Counted from the first letter of the stretch, positions 8,743 through 17,870 are shown. The stretch: DNA of 64,000 nt from Paenarthrobacter sp. GOM3 (GCF_018215265.2 NZ_CP136562.1:1674001-1738000); one strand, 5' to 3'. The notes: a model not told the origin generated them from the sequence alone. A program made the numbers and translations.

Positions 8743-10434
8743 ATGACCCAAACCGCCCTTCCCGGACTGGTTACTCCGCCGAAACTGCCCAAAGGCACGC
8801 TGCGGATTGTTCCGCTCGGTGGACTGGGAGAGATCGGCCGTAACATGGCCGTCTTTGAAATCGACGGCAAGCTGCTGGTCGTTGACTGCGGCGTGCTCTT
8901 CCCCGAGGAGACCCAGCCCGGCGTTGATCTGATCCTGCCCGATTTCTCCTACATTGAGGACCGGCTCCAGGACGTCGTGGGTGTCGTACTGACCCACGGT
9001 CACGAAGACCACATTGGCGCAGTTCCCTACCTGCTGCGCCTCAAAGCCGACATCCCGCTGATCGGTTCCCAGCTCACGCTTGCCCTGGTGGAAGCAAAGC
9101 TCCAGGAACACCGCATCAAGCCATACACCCTCACGGTCACCGAGGGCCAGGTGGAGCAGTTCGGTCCGTTCGAGTGTGAGTTCGTGGCCGTCAACCACTC
9201 CATCCCGGATGCCCTTGCAGTCTTCATCCGAACCGAGGGCGGCAACGTCCTCCACACCGGTGACTTCAAGATGGACCAGTTGCCGCTGGACGGCCGCATC
9301 ACCGACCTCAGGCACTTCGCGCGCCTGGGCGAAGAAGGCGTGGATCTGTTCATGGCAGATTCCACCAACGCGGACGTCCCGGGGTTCACTACGGCCGAGA
9401 AGGAAATCGGCCCTACCCTTGACCGGCTGTTCGGCCAGGCCAAGAAGCGCATCATCGTGGCTTCCTTCTCCTCGCATGTCCACCGCGTGCAGCAGGTTCT
9501 CGACGCTGCGGCCAAGCATGGCCGCAAGGTGGCGTTCGTTGGCCGGTCCATGGTCCGCAACATGGCCATCGCCGCGAAGCTTGGGTACCTTGATGTGCCG
9601 GACAACATCCTGGTTGACATCAAAAACATCGATAACATGCCCGATGACCGTGTGGTCCTGATGTCCACAGGTTCACAGGGTGAGCCCATGGCGGCACTTT
9701 CCCGCATGGCCAACGGTGATCACCGCGTGATCGTCGGCAAGGGTGACACCGTTATTCTGGCGTCGAGCCTCATCCCGGGCAACGAGAACGCCGTTTTCCG
9801 CATCATCAACGGCCTCCTTAAGCTCGGAGCCGATGTCATCCACAAGGGCACGGCGAAAGTCCACGTCTCGGGGCATGCCGCCGCCGGCGAACTGCTGTAC
9901 TGCTACAACATCCTCGAGCCGCTCAATGCCATGCCGGTGCACGGCGAGACCCGGCACTTGATCGCCAACGGCAACATTGCCCTGGAATCCGGTGTGCCCT
10001 CCGAGGGCATCATCCTGAGCGACAACGGAACGGTCATCGACCTCAGGGACCACAAGGCGAACATCGTCGGCCAGGTGGAGGTCGGGTTCGTCTACGTGGA
10101 TGGCTCCAGCGTCGGTGAAATCACCGATGCCGATTTGAAGGACCGCCGCATCCTGGGCGATGAGGGGTTCATTTCCATCATCACGGTCATCAACCGCACC
10201 ACGGGCAAGATTGTCTCGGGTCCGGAGATCCATGCCCGCGGCGTTGCCGAGGACGACTCCGTCTTCGACGAGATCATTCCCAAGATCAATGCCGCGCTGG
10301 AAGAGGCCGTGCTGAACCACGCGGACCATACCACCCACCAGCTCCAACAGGTGGTGCGGAGGATTATCGGCACCTGGGTCAACCGCAAGCTTCGCCGCCG
10401 GCCCATGATCATCCCGGTGGTCCTGGAAGCGTAA
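8743..10434 (+). CDS. rnj: Ribonuclease J
   Basis: RNase J is a zinc-dependent endo- and 5'-3' exoribonuclease that matures and degrades RNA. The beta-lactamase metal motif LTHGHEDHIGA lies at about residues 82-92. The beta-CASP domain follows (FMADSTNAD, SFSSHVHRVQQ, STGSQGEPMAAL), then the second metal His in VSGHAAAGEL and MPVHGETRHL. The C-terminal 110 residues form the dimerisation and tail region. The length of 563 aa is normal. It is cotranscribed with dapA, and a long palindrome directly downstream probably ends the transcript. Confidence 0.96.
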   Translation: MTQTALPGLVTPPKLPKGTLRIVPLGGLGEIGRNMAVFEIDGKLLVVDCGVLFPEETQPGVDLILPDFSYIEDRLQDVVGVVLTHGHEDHIGAVPYLLRLKADIPLIGSQLTLALVEAKLQEHRIKPYTLTVTEGQVEQFGPFECEFVAVNHSIPDALAVFIRTEGGNVLHTGDFKMDQLPLDGRITDLRHFARLGEEGVDLFMADSTNADVPGFTTAEKEIGPTLDRLFGQAKKRIIVASFSSHVHRVQQVLDAAAKHGRKVAFVGRSMVRNMAIAAKLGYLDVPDNILVDIKNIDNMPDDRVVLMSTGSQGEPMAALSRMANGDHRVIVGKGDTVILASSLIPGNENAVFRIINGLLKLGADVIHKGTAKVHVSGHAAAGELLYCYNILEPLNAMPVHGETRHLIANGNIALESGVPSEGIILSDNGTVIDLRDHKANIVGQVEVGFVYVDGSSVGEITDADLKDRRILGDEGFISIITVINRTTGKIVSGPEIHARGVAEDDSVFDEIIPKINAALEEAVLNHADHTTHQLQQVVRRIIGTWVNRKLRRRPMIIPVVLEA

Positions 10435-10460
10435 GCTTCGCCAGCCAGCAACATGCATGC

Positions 10461-10500
10461 CCAAGGGGGCCTGAAATCCGCGGATTTCAGGCCCCCTTGG
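10461..10500. terminator. 40-base perfect palindrome, probable terminator after RNase J
   Basis: Two exactly complementary 20-base arms (10461-10480 and 10481-10500) meet without a spacer. As RNA this folds into a hairpin of about 17 pairs closed by a short CCGCGG-centred loop. No T-run follows, as in many actinobacterial terminators. Perfect symmetry would let it work in both directions. Confidence 0.65.
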
Positions 10501-10502
10501 GG

Positions 10503-10508
10503 TAGCGT
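10503..10508 (+). promoter_or_regulatory. -10 hexamer of ftsK, probably leaderless
   Basis: TAGCGT begins three bases after the palindrome and ends seven bases before ATG 10516. No ribosome-binding site is present. Confidence 0.45.
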
Positions 10509-10515
10509 GGCATTT

Positions 10516-13380
10516 ATGGCGACCCGTACTACCTCCACGCCACGAGGCAGCTCCAGCAGTAAATCCGGCGGCACAGGCCGAGGCGCGGCTGCCCCCAAAA
10601 GCAGTGCAACGGCGGCCAAAAGCGGCCGGGGCAGCACTGCGCGCACCAAGCAAGCTGCCGCCGTCGAGCCCCAGGCTCCGCTCCCATTGCGCCTCCTGGC
10701 AGGAGCGTGGCAGGGCATCGGGCACGTGGTCGGTGCCGGCGTCCGGCGTATCGGCCATGACGTCAGCGACCTCGAACCCGAGGACCGTCGGGACGGTGCC
10801 GCGTTGTTCAACCTGGTGTTGGGCGTAGCGATTGCCACTTTCGCGTGGTGGGGCCTCACCGGTTGGCTGCCTGACATCGTCTACAGCGTGGTCAACGGAA
10901 CTTTCGGCTGGATGTCCCTGATCCTGCCGTTCATGCTGTTCATCTGCGCTTTCCGCCTGTTCCGCAAGCCGCAGGATGGCCGCGGCAACAACCGCGTAGG
11001 CATCGGCTTCATGATCATGACCCTTGCAGGATCGGCGCTGGCCCACGTCATCGGCGGCCTGCCCACTGTGGGGGACGGCTTCGATGGCCTGCGCAAGGCG
11101 GGCGGCATGCTCGGCTTCCTGGCGGCCGCTCCTTTCGCGGCAATCCATGTGGCCATCCCCGTAATTCTCTACAGCTTGCTCGCCTTCGTGTCGCTGCTGA
11201 TCGTCACAGCGACGCCCTTTGGTGCCATCCCGACCCGGGTCCGCGGGGCCTACAACCACCTCATGGGCGTCGACCTCATGGATGGCTCCGGCAAGGACGA
11301 CCACGACCGCAGCTACTTGTACGAGAATGAGGCGCCCAAGCCCCGGAAGAAGAAGCGCATGCGCCTCTTCGGCAAGGACGAGGAGAACGACGCCGGCCTG
11401 GAAGGTTACGTCGGGGACGAGGCCTTCGAGCACGCCATAGTGGACGACGACGAAACTCCCCGTCCGTCCGAACCGCGCGTACCGCCGGGCGTACGCCGCC
11501 CAACCCAGGCCGAGATCGCCGTCGGGAAAATCAAGGCCGCCCAAGGATTGGCGGGCGCAACGCCGGGCATCGAGAACCCTACCGAAGCCATTCCCGTCCT
11601 GACTCCGGAGATGACTGCGCCTGCACCTGCGATCGCCCAAGTACCGGCGAAACCGGCAGGGGCGCCGCTTCCCCAAACACCTATTCCGCAGCGCACGGAG
11701 CAGTTGTCCTTGGCGGGCGATGTCACTTATACGCTGCCGGCTTCGGACTACCTGACGCCGGGTTCCATCCCGAAGGAGCGCACGGAAGCCAACGATGCCG
11801 TCGTCGCCGCGCTGACCGATACCCTCACGCAGTTCAATGTTGACGCGGCGGTCACAGGCTTCAGCCGTGGTCCGACCGTGACGCGCTATGAAATCGAGCT
11901 GTCTCCGGGAACCAAGGTGGAGCGGGTAACCGCCCTGTCGAAGAACATCTCCTATGCCGTTGCGTCCAGCGACGTGCGGATCCTGAGCCCGATTCCCGGC
12001 AAGTCAGCCATCGGCATCGAAATTCCCAACACGGACCGCGAAACGGTGTCCTTGGGCGATGTGTTGCGAAGCCAGAACGCGCGGCGCACGGACCACCCCA
12101 TGGTCATGGGCGTCGGCAAGGACGTCGAGGGCGGCTACGTGGTGGCGAACCTGGCCAAGATGCCGCACTTGCTCGTAGCCGGCGCCACCGGTGCCGGTAA
12201 GTCCAGCTTCGTGAACTCGATGATCACCTCCATCCTCATGCGAGCCACGCCGGACGAAGTGCGCATGGTCATGGTTGACCCTAAGCGCGTGGAACTCACT
12301 GCCTATGAAGGCGTCCCGCACCTCATCACGCCCATCATCACCAACCCCAAGAAAGCTGCGGAGGCGCTGCAGTGGGTGGTCCGTGAGATGGACGCACGCT
12401 ACGACGACCTCGCCAACTACGGCTACAAGCACATTGACGACTTCAATAAGGCTGTGCGGGCCGGCAAGGTGGTACCCCCGGTCGACTCCAAGAGGGTCAT
12501 CAAGCCGTACCCGTACCTGTTGGTGATCGTCGATGAGCTCGCCGACCTCATGATGGTGGCCCCACGTGATGTTGAAGACTCGATTGTCCGGATCACCCAG
12601 CTGGCCCGTGCCGCCGGTATCCACCTTGTGTTGGCCACGCAGCGGCCGTCGGTGGATGTCGTCACGGGCCTGATCAAGGCGAACGTCCCATCCCGCATGG
12701 CGTTCGCCACGTCCTCCGTGACAGACTCCCGCGTGGTCCTGGACCAGCCTGGTGCCGAGAAGCTCATCGGCCAAGGTGACGCGCTGTTCCTGCCGATGGG
12801 TGCTTCCAAGGCGATGCGTGTCCAGGGTGCCTGGGTGACCGAATCCGAGATCCACAAGGTAGTGGAGCACGTCAAGGGTCAGTTGCAGGCCGTTTACCGT
12901 GACGACGTTGCTGCCGAGGCGCCGAAGAAGCAGATCGACGACGACATCGGAGACGACCTCGATGTACTGCTGCAGGCCACCGAGCTCGTGGTGACTACGC
13001 AGTTCGGTTCGACCTCCATGCTGCAGCGCAAGCTTCGGGTGGGCTTCGCCAAGGCCGGTCGCCTCATGGACCTCCTGGAGTCCCGCGGCGTGGTGGGCCC
13101 GTCCGAGGGTTCGAAGGCACGCGATGTCCTGGTCAAGCCCGACGACCTCGCCGCCGTCCTGGCAGCCATGAAGGGCCAGGAGTCGCCGGCCGCGCCCGAC
13201 GCACACACCGCGGCCCTGAGCGACAACGCGAACTCAAACATCGCCGTCGGCGGTTATGCCGAAGACCTGGTACAGGCGGACCTGGACAACCGGACGCAGA
13301 CCATTGAGTACTACGACGGCGCTGACGGTCCCGATGACGACGAAGGCGGCGAAGACGCCTGGTCCCTCACCGGACGGTAA
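10516..13380 (+). CDS. ftsK: DNA translocase FtsK
   Basis: FtsK pumps chromosomal DNA through the division septum and activates dimer resolution. An Ala/Ser/Lys-rich start is followed by four membrane segments (about residues 90-240) and a charged, Pro-rich linker. The alpha/beta motor carries Walker A GATGAGKSS at about residues 555-563 and Walker B LLVIVDELADLMMV. The gamma winged-helix domain comes near the end (TTQFGSTSMLQRKLRVGFAKAGRLMDLLE). ATG 10516 is chosen over in-frame ATG 10453, which would translate through the palindrome. The product is 954 aa. Confidence 0.96.
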   Translation: MATRTTSTPRGSSSSKSGGTGRGAAAPKSSATAAKSGRGSTARTKQAAAVEPQAPLPLRLLAGAWQGIGHVVGAGVRRIGHDVSDLEPEDRRDGAALFNLVLGVAIATFAWWGLTGWLPDIVYSVVNGTFGWMSLILPFMLFICAFRLFRKPQDGRGNNRVGIGFMIMTLAGSALAHVIGGLPTVGDGFDGLRKAGGMLGFLAAAPFAAIHVAIPVILYSLLAFVSLLIVTATPFGAIPTRVRGAYNHLMGVDLMDGSGKDDHDRSYLYENEAPKPRKKKRMRLFGKDEENDAGLEGYVGDEAFEHAIVDDDETPRPSEPRVPPGVRRPTQAEIAVGKIKAAQGLAGATPGIENPTEAIPVLTPEMTAPAPAIAQVPAKPAGAPLPQTPIPQRTEQLSLAGDVTYTLPASDYLTPGSIPKERTEANDAVVAALTDTLTQFNVDAAVTGFSRGPTVTRYEIELSPGTKVERVTALSKNISYAVASSDVRILSPIPGKSAIGIEIPNTDRETVSLGDVLRSQNARRTDHPMVMGVGKDVEGGYVVANLAKMPHLLVAGATGAGKSSFVNSMITSILMRATPDEVRMVMVDPKRVELTAYEGVPHLITPIITNPKKAAEALQWVVREMDARYDDLANYGYKHIDDFNKAVRAGKVVPPVDSKRVIKPYPYLLVIVDELADLMMVAPRDVEDSIVRITQLARAAGIHLVLATQRPSVDVVTGLIKANVPSRMAFATSSVTDSRVVLDQPGAEKLIGQGDALFLPMGASKAMRVQGAWVTESEIHKVVEHVKGQLQAVYRDDVAAEAPKKQIDDDIGDDLDVLLQATELVVTTQFGSTSMLQRKLRVGFAKAGRLMDLLESRGVVGPSEGSKARDVLVKPDDLAAVLAAMKGQESPAAPDAHTAALSDNANSNIAVGGYAEDLVQADLDNRTQTIEYYDGADGPDDDEGGEDAWSLTGR

Positions 13381-13407
13381 CGCCCCGGGCGCCGGTGCCA
13401 AAGACGG

Positions 13408-13413
13408 TAGCCT
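13408..13413 (+). promoter_or_regulatory. -10 hexamer of pgsA
   Basis: TAGCCT ends six bases before GTG 13420. The bases between (AGAGGA) also resemble a ribosome-binding site but abut the start codon. Confidence 0.45.
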
Positions 13414-13419
13414 AGAGGA

Positions 13420-14022
13420 GTGACTACAGCCGAGGGTGATAACGCGACTTCCAGCAGTTCCGACATCTGGAACCTGCCCAACATCCTCACGATGCTTCGC
13501 ATCGTTTTGGTGCCGTTCTTCGTCTGGTTCCTTGTGGCGGACGACGGCGACTACGGGATCTGGCGTTGGGCCGCAGTGGTTGCTTTCGGGGTGGCCATCT
13601 ACACAGACAAGCTCGACGGCGACATCGCCAGGGCACGGGGCCTCATCACCAACTTCGGCAAGATTGCCGATCCCATAGCCGACAAGCTCCTCATCGGTTC
13701 CGCGCTGGTACTGCTGTCCATCCTGGGCGAACTGCCCTGGTGGGTCACCATCCTGATCCTTGTCCGGGAGTGGGGCATCACCGCCCTCCGATTCGTCGTG
13801 ATCCGGTACGGAGTCATGCCGGCTTCCCGGGGCGGCAAACTCAAGACAGTCATCCAGACCGTAGCCATTTTCCTGTACATCCTGCCGCTGAAGGCGATCG
13901 CGCCGTGGCTGGGAGACGTTGCTTTCTGGGTCATGATGCTGGCACTTGCCATCACGCTGTGGACCGGCGTGGAATACGTCATCCAGGCCATGAGGCTTCG
14001 GGCAGCCGGACGCCGCGCGTGA
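13420..14022 (+). CDS. pgsA: CDP-diacylglycerol--glycerol-3-phosphate 3-phosphatidyltransferase
   Basis: This 200-aa integral membrane enzyme makes phosphatidylglycerol phosphate, the precursor of phosphatidylglycerol and cardiolipin. The CDP-alcohol transferase signature D-x2-DG-x2-AR-x8-G-x3-D-x3-D is complete (DKLDGDIARARG through GKIADPIADK). About five hydrophobic helices surround it. The downstream cinA start overlaps its stop codon (GTGA), so they form an operon. The pgsA-cinA-regulator order after ftsK is conserved in actinobacteria. Confidence 0.93.
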   Translation: MTTAEGDNATSSSSDIWNLPNILTMLRIVLVPFFVWFLVADDGDYGIWRWAAVVAFGVAIYTDKLDGDIARARGLITNFGKIADPIADKLLIGSALVLLSILGELPWWVTILILVREWGITALRFVVIRYGVMPASRGGKLKTVIQTVAIFLYILPLKAIAPWLGDVAFWVMMLALAITLWTGVEYVIQAMRLRAAGRRA

Positions 14023-14525
14023 GTACGCCCGGCCCCGGCAGCGTCCAGGCCGCGACGACGGTAGTTGCGTTGGCGATCGAACGGCACCTGACGGTGGCCA
14101 CGGCGGAGTCACTCACGGCCGGTTTGGTAGCTGCCACCCTGGCAAATACCCCTGGCGCGTCCGGGATGCTCCAAGGCGGTGTGGTGGCCTACCAGAACTC
14201 AGTCAAAGCAGACGTTCTGGGGGTACCGGCCGACTTGCTTGCTGCCGTGGGATCCGTTGACGGCGGAGTCGCCGGAGCAATGGCCGACGGCGCGCGGCGG
14301 GCTTGCGGTTCCGACGTCGGGATCTCTACCACTGGAGTAGCCGGGCCGGAGCCCCATGACGGCAAAGCAGTGGGAACGGTCTTCATCGGCGTGGCTACGC
14401 CGGCGGCGGTTTCCTCCTTCGAGTACCGGTTTTCGGGGGACCGGCAAGCGATCCGCGAGCAGGCCTGCGAGGCCGCCATGGCGCGTCTCCTTGCCGCGTT
14501 GAGTGACGTTGGTTACCGTTCGTAA
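14019..14525 (+). CDS. cinA: CinA C-terminal domain protein, nicotinamide-nucleotide amidohydrolase family
   Basis: This 168-aa protein consists only of the CinA C-terminal (PncC) domain. Family members deamidate nicotinamide mononucleotide to recycle NAD breakdown products. Visible signatures are TAESLTAGLVAATL, GGVVAYQNSVKADVLGV and STTGVAGPEPHDGKAVGTV. GTG 14019 overlaps the pgsA stop, indicating coupled translation. The N-terminal MoCF-like domain of full CinA is absent, which is usual for actinobacterial copies at this locus. Confidence 0.9.
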   Translation: MSTPGPGSVQAATTVVALAIERHLTVATAESLTAGLVAATLANTPGASGMLQGGVVAYQNSVKADVLGVPADLLAAVGSVDGGVAGAMADGARRACGSDVGISTTGVAGPEPHDGKAVGTVFIGVATPAAVSSFEYRFSGDRQAIREQACEAAMARLLAALSDVGYRS

Positions 14526-14755
14526 GGTAGCCGGGAACAAAAACTGATTGCCAATAGTTGTGTCATTGTGTCGCTTCGGAAGAGCCGGGGCGCCTAGGAT
14601 GTAGAAACCAACCCGGTCCGCCAGCCAGCGAACCGGATGAACGAGGGAGCAAGGCGATACAGATGGTAAAGCAGCCCGTATCCGTGAACGGCGTTGTCCG
14701 CTGGAAGGATGTGGGCTTGGCTGATCAGACACAGAGCGAACAGAAGGAGCGCAAA
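14526..14755 (+). promoter_or_regulatory. Upstream region of the ClgR-like regulator
   Basis: The 230 bases between cinA and the regulator hold a -10-like TAGGAT (14595-14600) without a clear -35. This predicts a leader of about 150 bases. The reading frame of the regulator is open through this leader back to 14558, with an alternative ATG at 14663. No terminator is seen after cinA. Confidence 0.4.
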
Positions 14756-15097
14756 ATGGTTGTACTACGCCACGAGATCGGTGATGTACTGCGCGATGTC
14801 CGCCAGCGTCAGGGCCGTACCCTCCGCGAGGTTTCGCACAGCGCCCGTGTCTCACTCGGTTACTTGAGTGAAGTTGAACGCGGCCAGAAGGAGGCTTCCT
14901 CCGAGCTCCTGTCTTCAATCTGCACAGCCCTGGATGTTCCGTTGTCCCACATGCTCCGCGAAGTCAGCGACCGCGTAGCCGTTGCTGAAGGCGTGTCCGT
15001 GCCGGACACCGTTCCGCAGGAATTTTCGCAGCGCTACGGTCGCGACCTGGACCTCACGGACGACTTCCCGCAGGGAATGCTCTCCGGAGCCCGGTAA
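14756..15097 (+). CDS. ClgR-like XRE-family transcriptional regulator
   Basis: This 113-aa protein has a helix-turn-helix domain at about residues 5-65 ([23 protein letters not shown] then [19 protein letters not shown]). This block is typical of actinobacterial ClgR/PopR regulators, which activate clp protease genes, and the position after pgsA-cinA is where clgR normally lies. ATG 14756 is preceded by AAGGAG (14744-14749) with a six-base gap; ATG 14663 would add 31 residues. A strong hairpin terminator follows. ClgR proteins are often degraded through their C terminus; the tail here ends SGAR. Confidence 0.82.
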   Translation: MVVLRHEIGDVLRDVRQRQGRTLREVSHSARVSLGYLSEVERGQKEASSELLSSICTALDVPLSHMLREVSDRVAVAEGVSVPDTVPQEFSQRYGRDLDLTDDFPQGMLSGAR

Positions 15098-15120
15098 CCG
15101 TTACGCAGGAATTAAGGGGA

Positions 15121-15153
15121 GGGTCCCCAGCCATCGGCTGGGGACCCTTCTTT
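15121..15153 (+). terminator. Intrinsic terminator after the ClgR-like gene
   Basis: A perfect 12-base stem (15121-15132 with 15136-15147) has a three-base loop and is followed by TTCTTT. Confidence 0.9.
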
Positions 15154-15243
15154 GGTGTGGGCTTTTGGTGTGGGCGCAGGGTTCCCCGAGGGGAGCGCGG
15201 TGGTAGGCCCTGGTGGGTCCTAGTGCGCCCAGGTGGGTCCTAG
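15151..15243. repeat. Short direct repeats between two terminators/stop codons
   Basis: TTTGGTGTGGGC occurs at 15151-15162 and 15164-15175. GGTGGGTCCTAG occurs at 15212-15223 and 15232-15243, a 20-base period, with a degenerate third copy near 15202. The last copy contains the marR stop codon. The region is non-coding and looks like slippage-derived sequence. Confidence 0.7.
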
Positions 15244-15785
15244 GCCGGGTCCGCCGGGTTGGTTTCCTTCAGGGTGACATCCTTCAGTATGCCATCGCCG
15301 TAGATGGCGTTGAGCCTGCCCATGTAGTCGGCGAGCGTCTGGACGTCCTCCAGGGGCCATTCACCGAGCCGTTCACGGAACACTTGCCTGCGGGCGTCCT
15401 GGACCTGGTGCATCTTCTCCTCGCCCTTGTCCGTCAGCCGGATGGACTGCGCGCGACCGTCCTGCGGATCCGCTTCCTTGTAAACGAGGCCGATACTTTC
15501 CAGGAAAGCGATCTGCCGGCTGACCGACGGCTTGCCCACGCCGATGCAGGTAGCGAGCTCTGTGAGCCGAATGGGGCCTTCCCTGCGGATAACGGTGAGG
15601 AGCCCGTACGCGGCCGGCTCCATGTCCGGATGGACCTGCCGCGACAATTGGTGGGAGATCGAACGGGCGCGGCGCCAGAGCAGGCTCAGCTGGTGTTCCA
15701 CCTGCTGGAGGGCGTCGTCCACGGCGTCGTCCACGGTGTCACCTGGCGGGACCGTATCGGGCGCGCTCTGGAGAGGATTGCTCAT
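15240..15785 (-). CDS. MarR-family transcriptional regulator
   Basis: This 181-aa protein has the winged-helix MarR core at about residues 50-145. Its recognition region reads LTELATCIGVGKPSVSRQIAFLESIGLV, followed by the wing KEADPQDGRAQSIRLTDKG. MarR proteins usually repress efflux or catabolic genes and respond to small phenolic ligands; no obvious target adjoins. ATG 15785 is supported by TAGAAT seven bases upstream; the frame also extends to GTG 15836. It is transcribed away from the DUF3046-recA unit. Confidence 0.88.
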   Translation of the reverse strand: MSNPLQSAPDTVPPGDTVDDAVDDALQQVEHQLSLLWRRARSISHQLSRQVHPDMEPAAYGLLTVIRREGPIRLTELATCIGVGKPSVSRQIAFLESIGLVYKEADPQDGRAQSIRLTDKGEEKMHQVQDARRQVFRERLGEWPLEDVQTLADYMGRLNAIYGDGILKDVTLKETNPADPA

Positions 15786-15792
15786 GGCAACC

Positions 15793-15798
15793 ATTCTA
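15793..15798 (-). promoter_or_regulatory. -10 hexamer of marR, probably leaderless
   Basis: TAGAAT on the minus strand ends seven bases before the ATG at 15785, with no ribosome-binding site. Confidence 0.45.
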
Positions 15799-15826
15799 GA
15801 GTCCGGCGGCATGAGAGACTCTATCC

Positions 15827-16051
15827 GTGAGGGCAAGTGACTTTTGGCGATTGATGGACGACGAATTCGGGGCAGGATACTCCCGGGTCCTGGCCAACTC
15901 CCTGGTGCTCGCCGGTGTCGGTGGACGCACCGCGGTGGAGGCCCTCGCGGCCGGCTACCAGCCCCGCGACGTCTGGCTTGCCATGTGCGAAGTCCAGGAC
16001 GTTCCCCTCGAGCGCAGGCTGGGCAGGGACATTAAGCCGGCTTCAAGCTGA
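15827..16051 (+). CDS. DUF3046 family protein
   Basis: This 74-aa protein is recognisable by FWRLMDDEFG at its N terminus and the WLAMCEVQDVPLERRLG stretch near the end. It belongs to the small DUF3046 family, which sits upstream of recA in many actinobacteria. Its function is unknown. The GTG start lies 41 bases upstream of the marR ATG on the opposite strand, so the two genes are divergent. A LexA box and the recA promoter follow its stop, so it is not necessarily cotranscribed with recA. Confidence 0.85.
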   Translation: MRASDFWRLMDDEFGAGYSRVLANSLVLAGVGGRTAVEALAAGYQPRDVWLAMCEVQDVPLERRLGRDIKPASS

Positions 16052-16092
16052 GAGCTTTGAGGTGTCGGCAGCGTGACACGCCGAACCGTTGT

Positions 16093-16121
16093 TCGAATAT
16101 CTGTTCGGATGGGGATATGCT
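16093..16121 (+). promoter_or_regulatory. recA SOS promoter with LexA box
   Basis: TCGAATATCTGTTCGG (16093-16108) matches the LexA consensus with two changes. TATGCT at 16116-16121 is a plausible -10, and the LexA box would overlap the -35. The start of RNA would be near 16128. Confidence 0.8.
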
Positions 16122-16297
16122 CCTGAAAGAGGAAAATTGATCCTGAAAGACGCATTCCACGGCATCCTGCAGTCCCGTTTATCCACATAGCCGGGGTCGG
16201 CCGGTAAAAATGTCCGGGCACCGTAATAGCGTCAGTCATGACAGGAAAGCGGCCCTTCGGGCCACTCCACAGCGAGAAAGCATCAGAGGTGTGAACC
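16122..16297 (+). promoter_or_regulatory. Long recA 5' leader
   Basis: About 170 bases lie between the promoter and recA. They hold a 10-base direct repeat TCCTGAAAGA (16121-16130, 16141-16150) and a hairpin GGCCC-TTC-GGGCC (16251-16263). A second TAGCGT hexamer (16227-16232) precedes a possible 18-codon frame (16238-16294) that ends three bases before recA. AGAGGTG just upstream is the recA ribosome-binding site. Confidence 0.5.
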
Positions 16298-17338
16298 ATG
16301 GCGGCAGCCCCGGATCGTGAGAAGGCGCTCGAAGCAGCGCTTGCCCAGATCGACAAGCAGTTCGGCAAAGGCTCTATCATGCGCCTGGGTGACGACACCC
16401 GTGCGCCCATCGAGGTCATCCCTACCGGTTCCATTGCCTTGGACGTGGCCCTGGGAATTGGCGGCCTGCCCCGCGGGCGTGTCGTTGAGATCTATGGCCC
16501 GGAGTCCTCGGGTAAGACCACCGTTGCCCTCCACGCCGTAGCCAACGCGCAACGCGCCGGCGGCATTGCGGCCTTCATCGACGCCGAACACGCGCTTGAT
16601 CCTGACTACGCCGCAAAGCTCGGCGTCGACACGGACGCGCTCCTGGTCTCACAGCCGGATACCGGTGAACAGGCCCTGGAAATCATGGACATGCTGGTCG
16701 GCTCCGGCTCGCTCGACATCGTCGTCATCGACTCCGTTGCTGCTTTGGTTCCGCGCGCCGAAATTGAAGGCGAAATGGGCGACTCCCACGTGGGCCTCCA
16801 AGCCCGCCTCATGAGCCAGGCTCTGCGTAAGATCACCGGCCGCTTGAGCCAGACCAAGACCACGGCCATTTTCATCAACCAGCTGCGTGAAAAGATCGGT
16901 GTCTTCTTCGGCTCCCCGGAAACCACCACCGGTGGTAAGGCCCTGAAGTTCTACGCTTCCGTGCGCATCGATGTCCGGCGTATCCAGACCCTGAAGGAAG
17001 GTGCGGATTCCGTAGGTAACCGCACCAAGGCAAAGATCGTCAAGAACAAGATGGCACCGCCGTTCAAGATCGCCGAGTTCGACATCATCTACGGTCAGGG
17101 CATCTCCCGCGAGGGCGGCATCATCGACATGGGTGTCGAACACGGCATCATCAAGAAGTCCGGCTCGTGGTTCACCTATGACGGGGACCAGCTTGGCCAG
17201 GGCATGGAGAACTCCCGACGATTCCTGCGGGACAACCCTGAACTGGCGCAGGAGCTGGAGCGCCTGATCAAGGAAAAGCTCGGCGTGGGTGTCAAGCCGG
17301 AGGAAGACTCCCCGAAGCTGAAGGCCGTTGACGGTTAG
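16298..17338 (+). CDS. recA: Recombinase RecA
   Basis: RecA forms filaments on single-stranded DNA, pairs homologous strands and triggers LexA self-cleavage. The Walker A motif GPESSGKTT lies at about residues 66-74 and Walker B ([12 protein letters not shown]) near 140. Loop 2 (GSPETTTGG) and the C-terminal domain are intact. The length of 346 aa is standard and there is no intein. A LexA box in the promoter predicts damage induction. recX overlaps its 3' end. Confidence 0.98.
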   Translation: MAAAPDREKALEAALAQIDKQFGKGSIMRLGDDTRAPIEVIPTGSIALDVALGIGGLPRGRVVEIYGPESSGKTTVALHAVANAQRAGGIAAFIDAEHALDPDYAAKLGVDTDALLVSQPDTGEQALEIMDMLVGSGSLDIVVIDSVAALVPRAEIEGEMGDSHVGLQARLMSQALRKITGRLSQTKTTAIFINQLREKIGVFFGSPETTTGGKALKFYASVRIDVRRIQTLKEGADSVGNRTKAKIVKNKMAPPFKIAEFDIIYGQGISREGGIIDMGVEHGIIKKSGSWFTYDGDQLGQGMENSRRFLRDNPELAQELERLIKEKLGVGVKPEEDSPKLKAVDG

Positions 17339-17870
17339 GAGAGGGCCGGACCCGGACTCCTCCGTTGCGGCTGATCCGGAACCAGATCCTGAATCCGTGG
17401 CGCGTGCCATCGTCCTGAGGCAATTGACGATGGCGCCGCGGAGCCGGCTGCAGCTGTCCCGGAAGCTCGCCGAGCGCAATGTTCCTGAGGACGTGGCGGA
17501 GGCAGTCCTGGATCGGTTCGAAGAGGTTCAGCTGATCGACGACGCGGAGTTCGCCCGGATGTGGGTCCGCAGCCGATCGCAAAGCAAGAAGCTGGCCAAA
17601 GGTGCACTTCGTCGTGAACTCTCGGACAAAGGCATTGAGCTGGAGGACGCAGAGGAAGCACTGTCCCAGCTGAGCGATCAGGATGAGGAACTGGCAGCCC
17701 GTGAGCTCGTTCAACGCAAGCTCCGGCCTGGGATGGACCTGGCCGATCGTGCGGAACGGGACAAGTACACACGTCGCCTTGCTTCGATGCTCGCACGCAA
17801 GGGCTACGCGCCTTCCCTGGCTTTCAGGATCGTCGGTGAGGTGCTGGCAGAAGCCGGTACCCTTGAGTAG
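17328..17870 (+). CDS. recX: Regulatory protein RecX
   Basis: RecX binds RecA filaments and limits RecA activity. The protein shows the three-helix repeat organisation of the family, with [47 protein letters not shown] and the C-terminal repeat [25 protein letters not shown]. The start is uncertain: TTG 17328 overlaps recA by 11 bases and gives 180 aa, while GTG 17397 gives 157 aa. Either way it is coupled to recA. miaB begins on the last base of its stop codon. Confidence 0.88.
   Translation: MTVRRGPDPDSSVAADPEPDPESVARAIVLRQLTMAPRSRLQLSRKLAERNVPEDVAEAVLDRFEEVQLIDDAEFARMWVRSRSQSKKLAKGALRRELSDKGIELEDAEEALSQLSDQDEELAARELVQRKLRPGMDLADRAERDKYTRRLASMLARKGYAPSLAFRIVGEVLAEAGTLE

Noticed and set aside
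9673..11676. Long open frame on the minus strand across rnj and ftsK (over 660 codons)
   Set aside because: It runs antisense to two certain genes, has low-complexity composition typical of GC-rich shadow frames and shows no known domain.
14566..14590. A ClgR operator before the regulator gene
   Set aside because: The CGCT-like half-site lacks a matching second half; too many mismatches to claim.
15164..15243. CRISPR-like or integron-like repeats
   Set aside because: Only two or three copies of 12-base units with no uniform spacers or adjacent cas/integrase genes.
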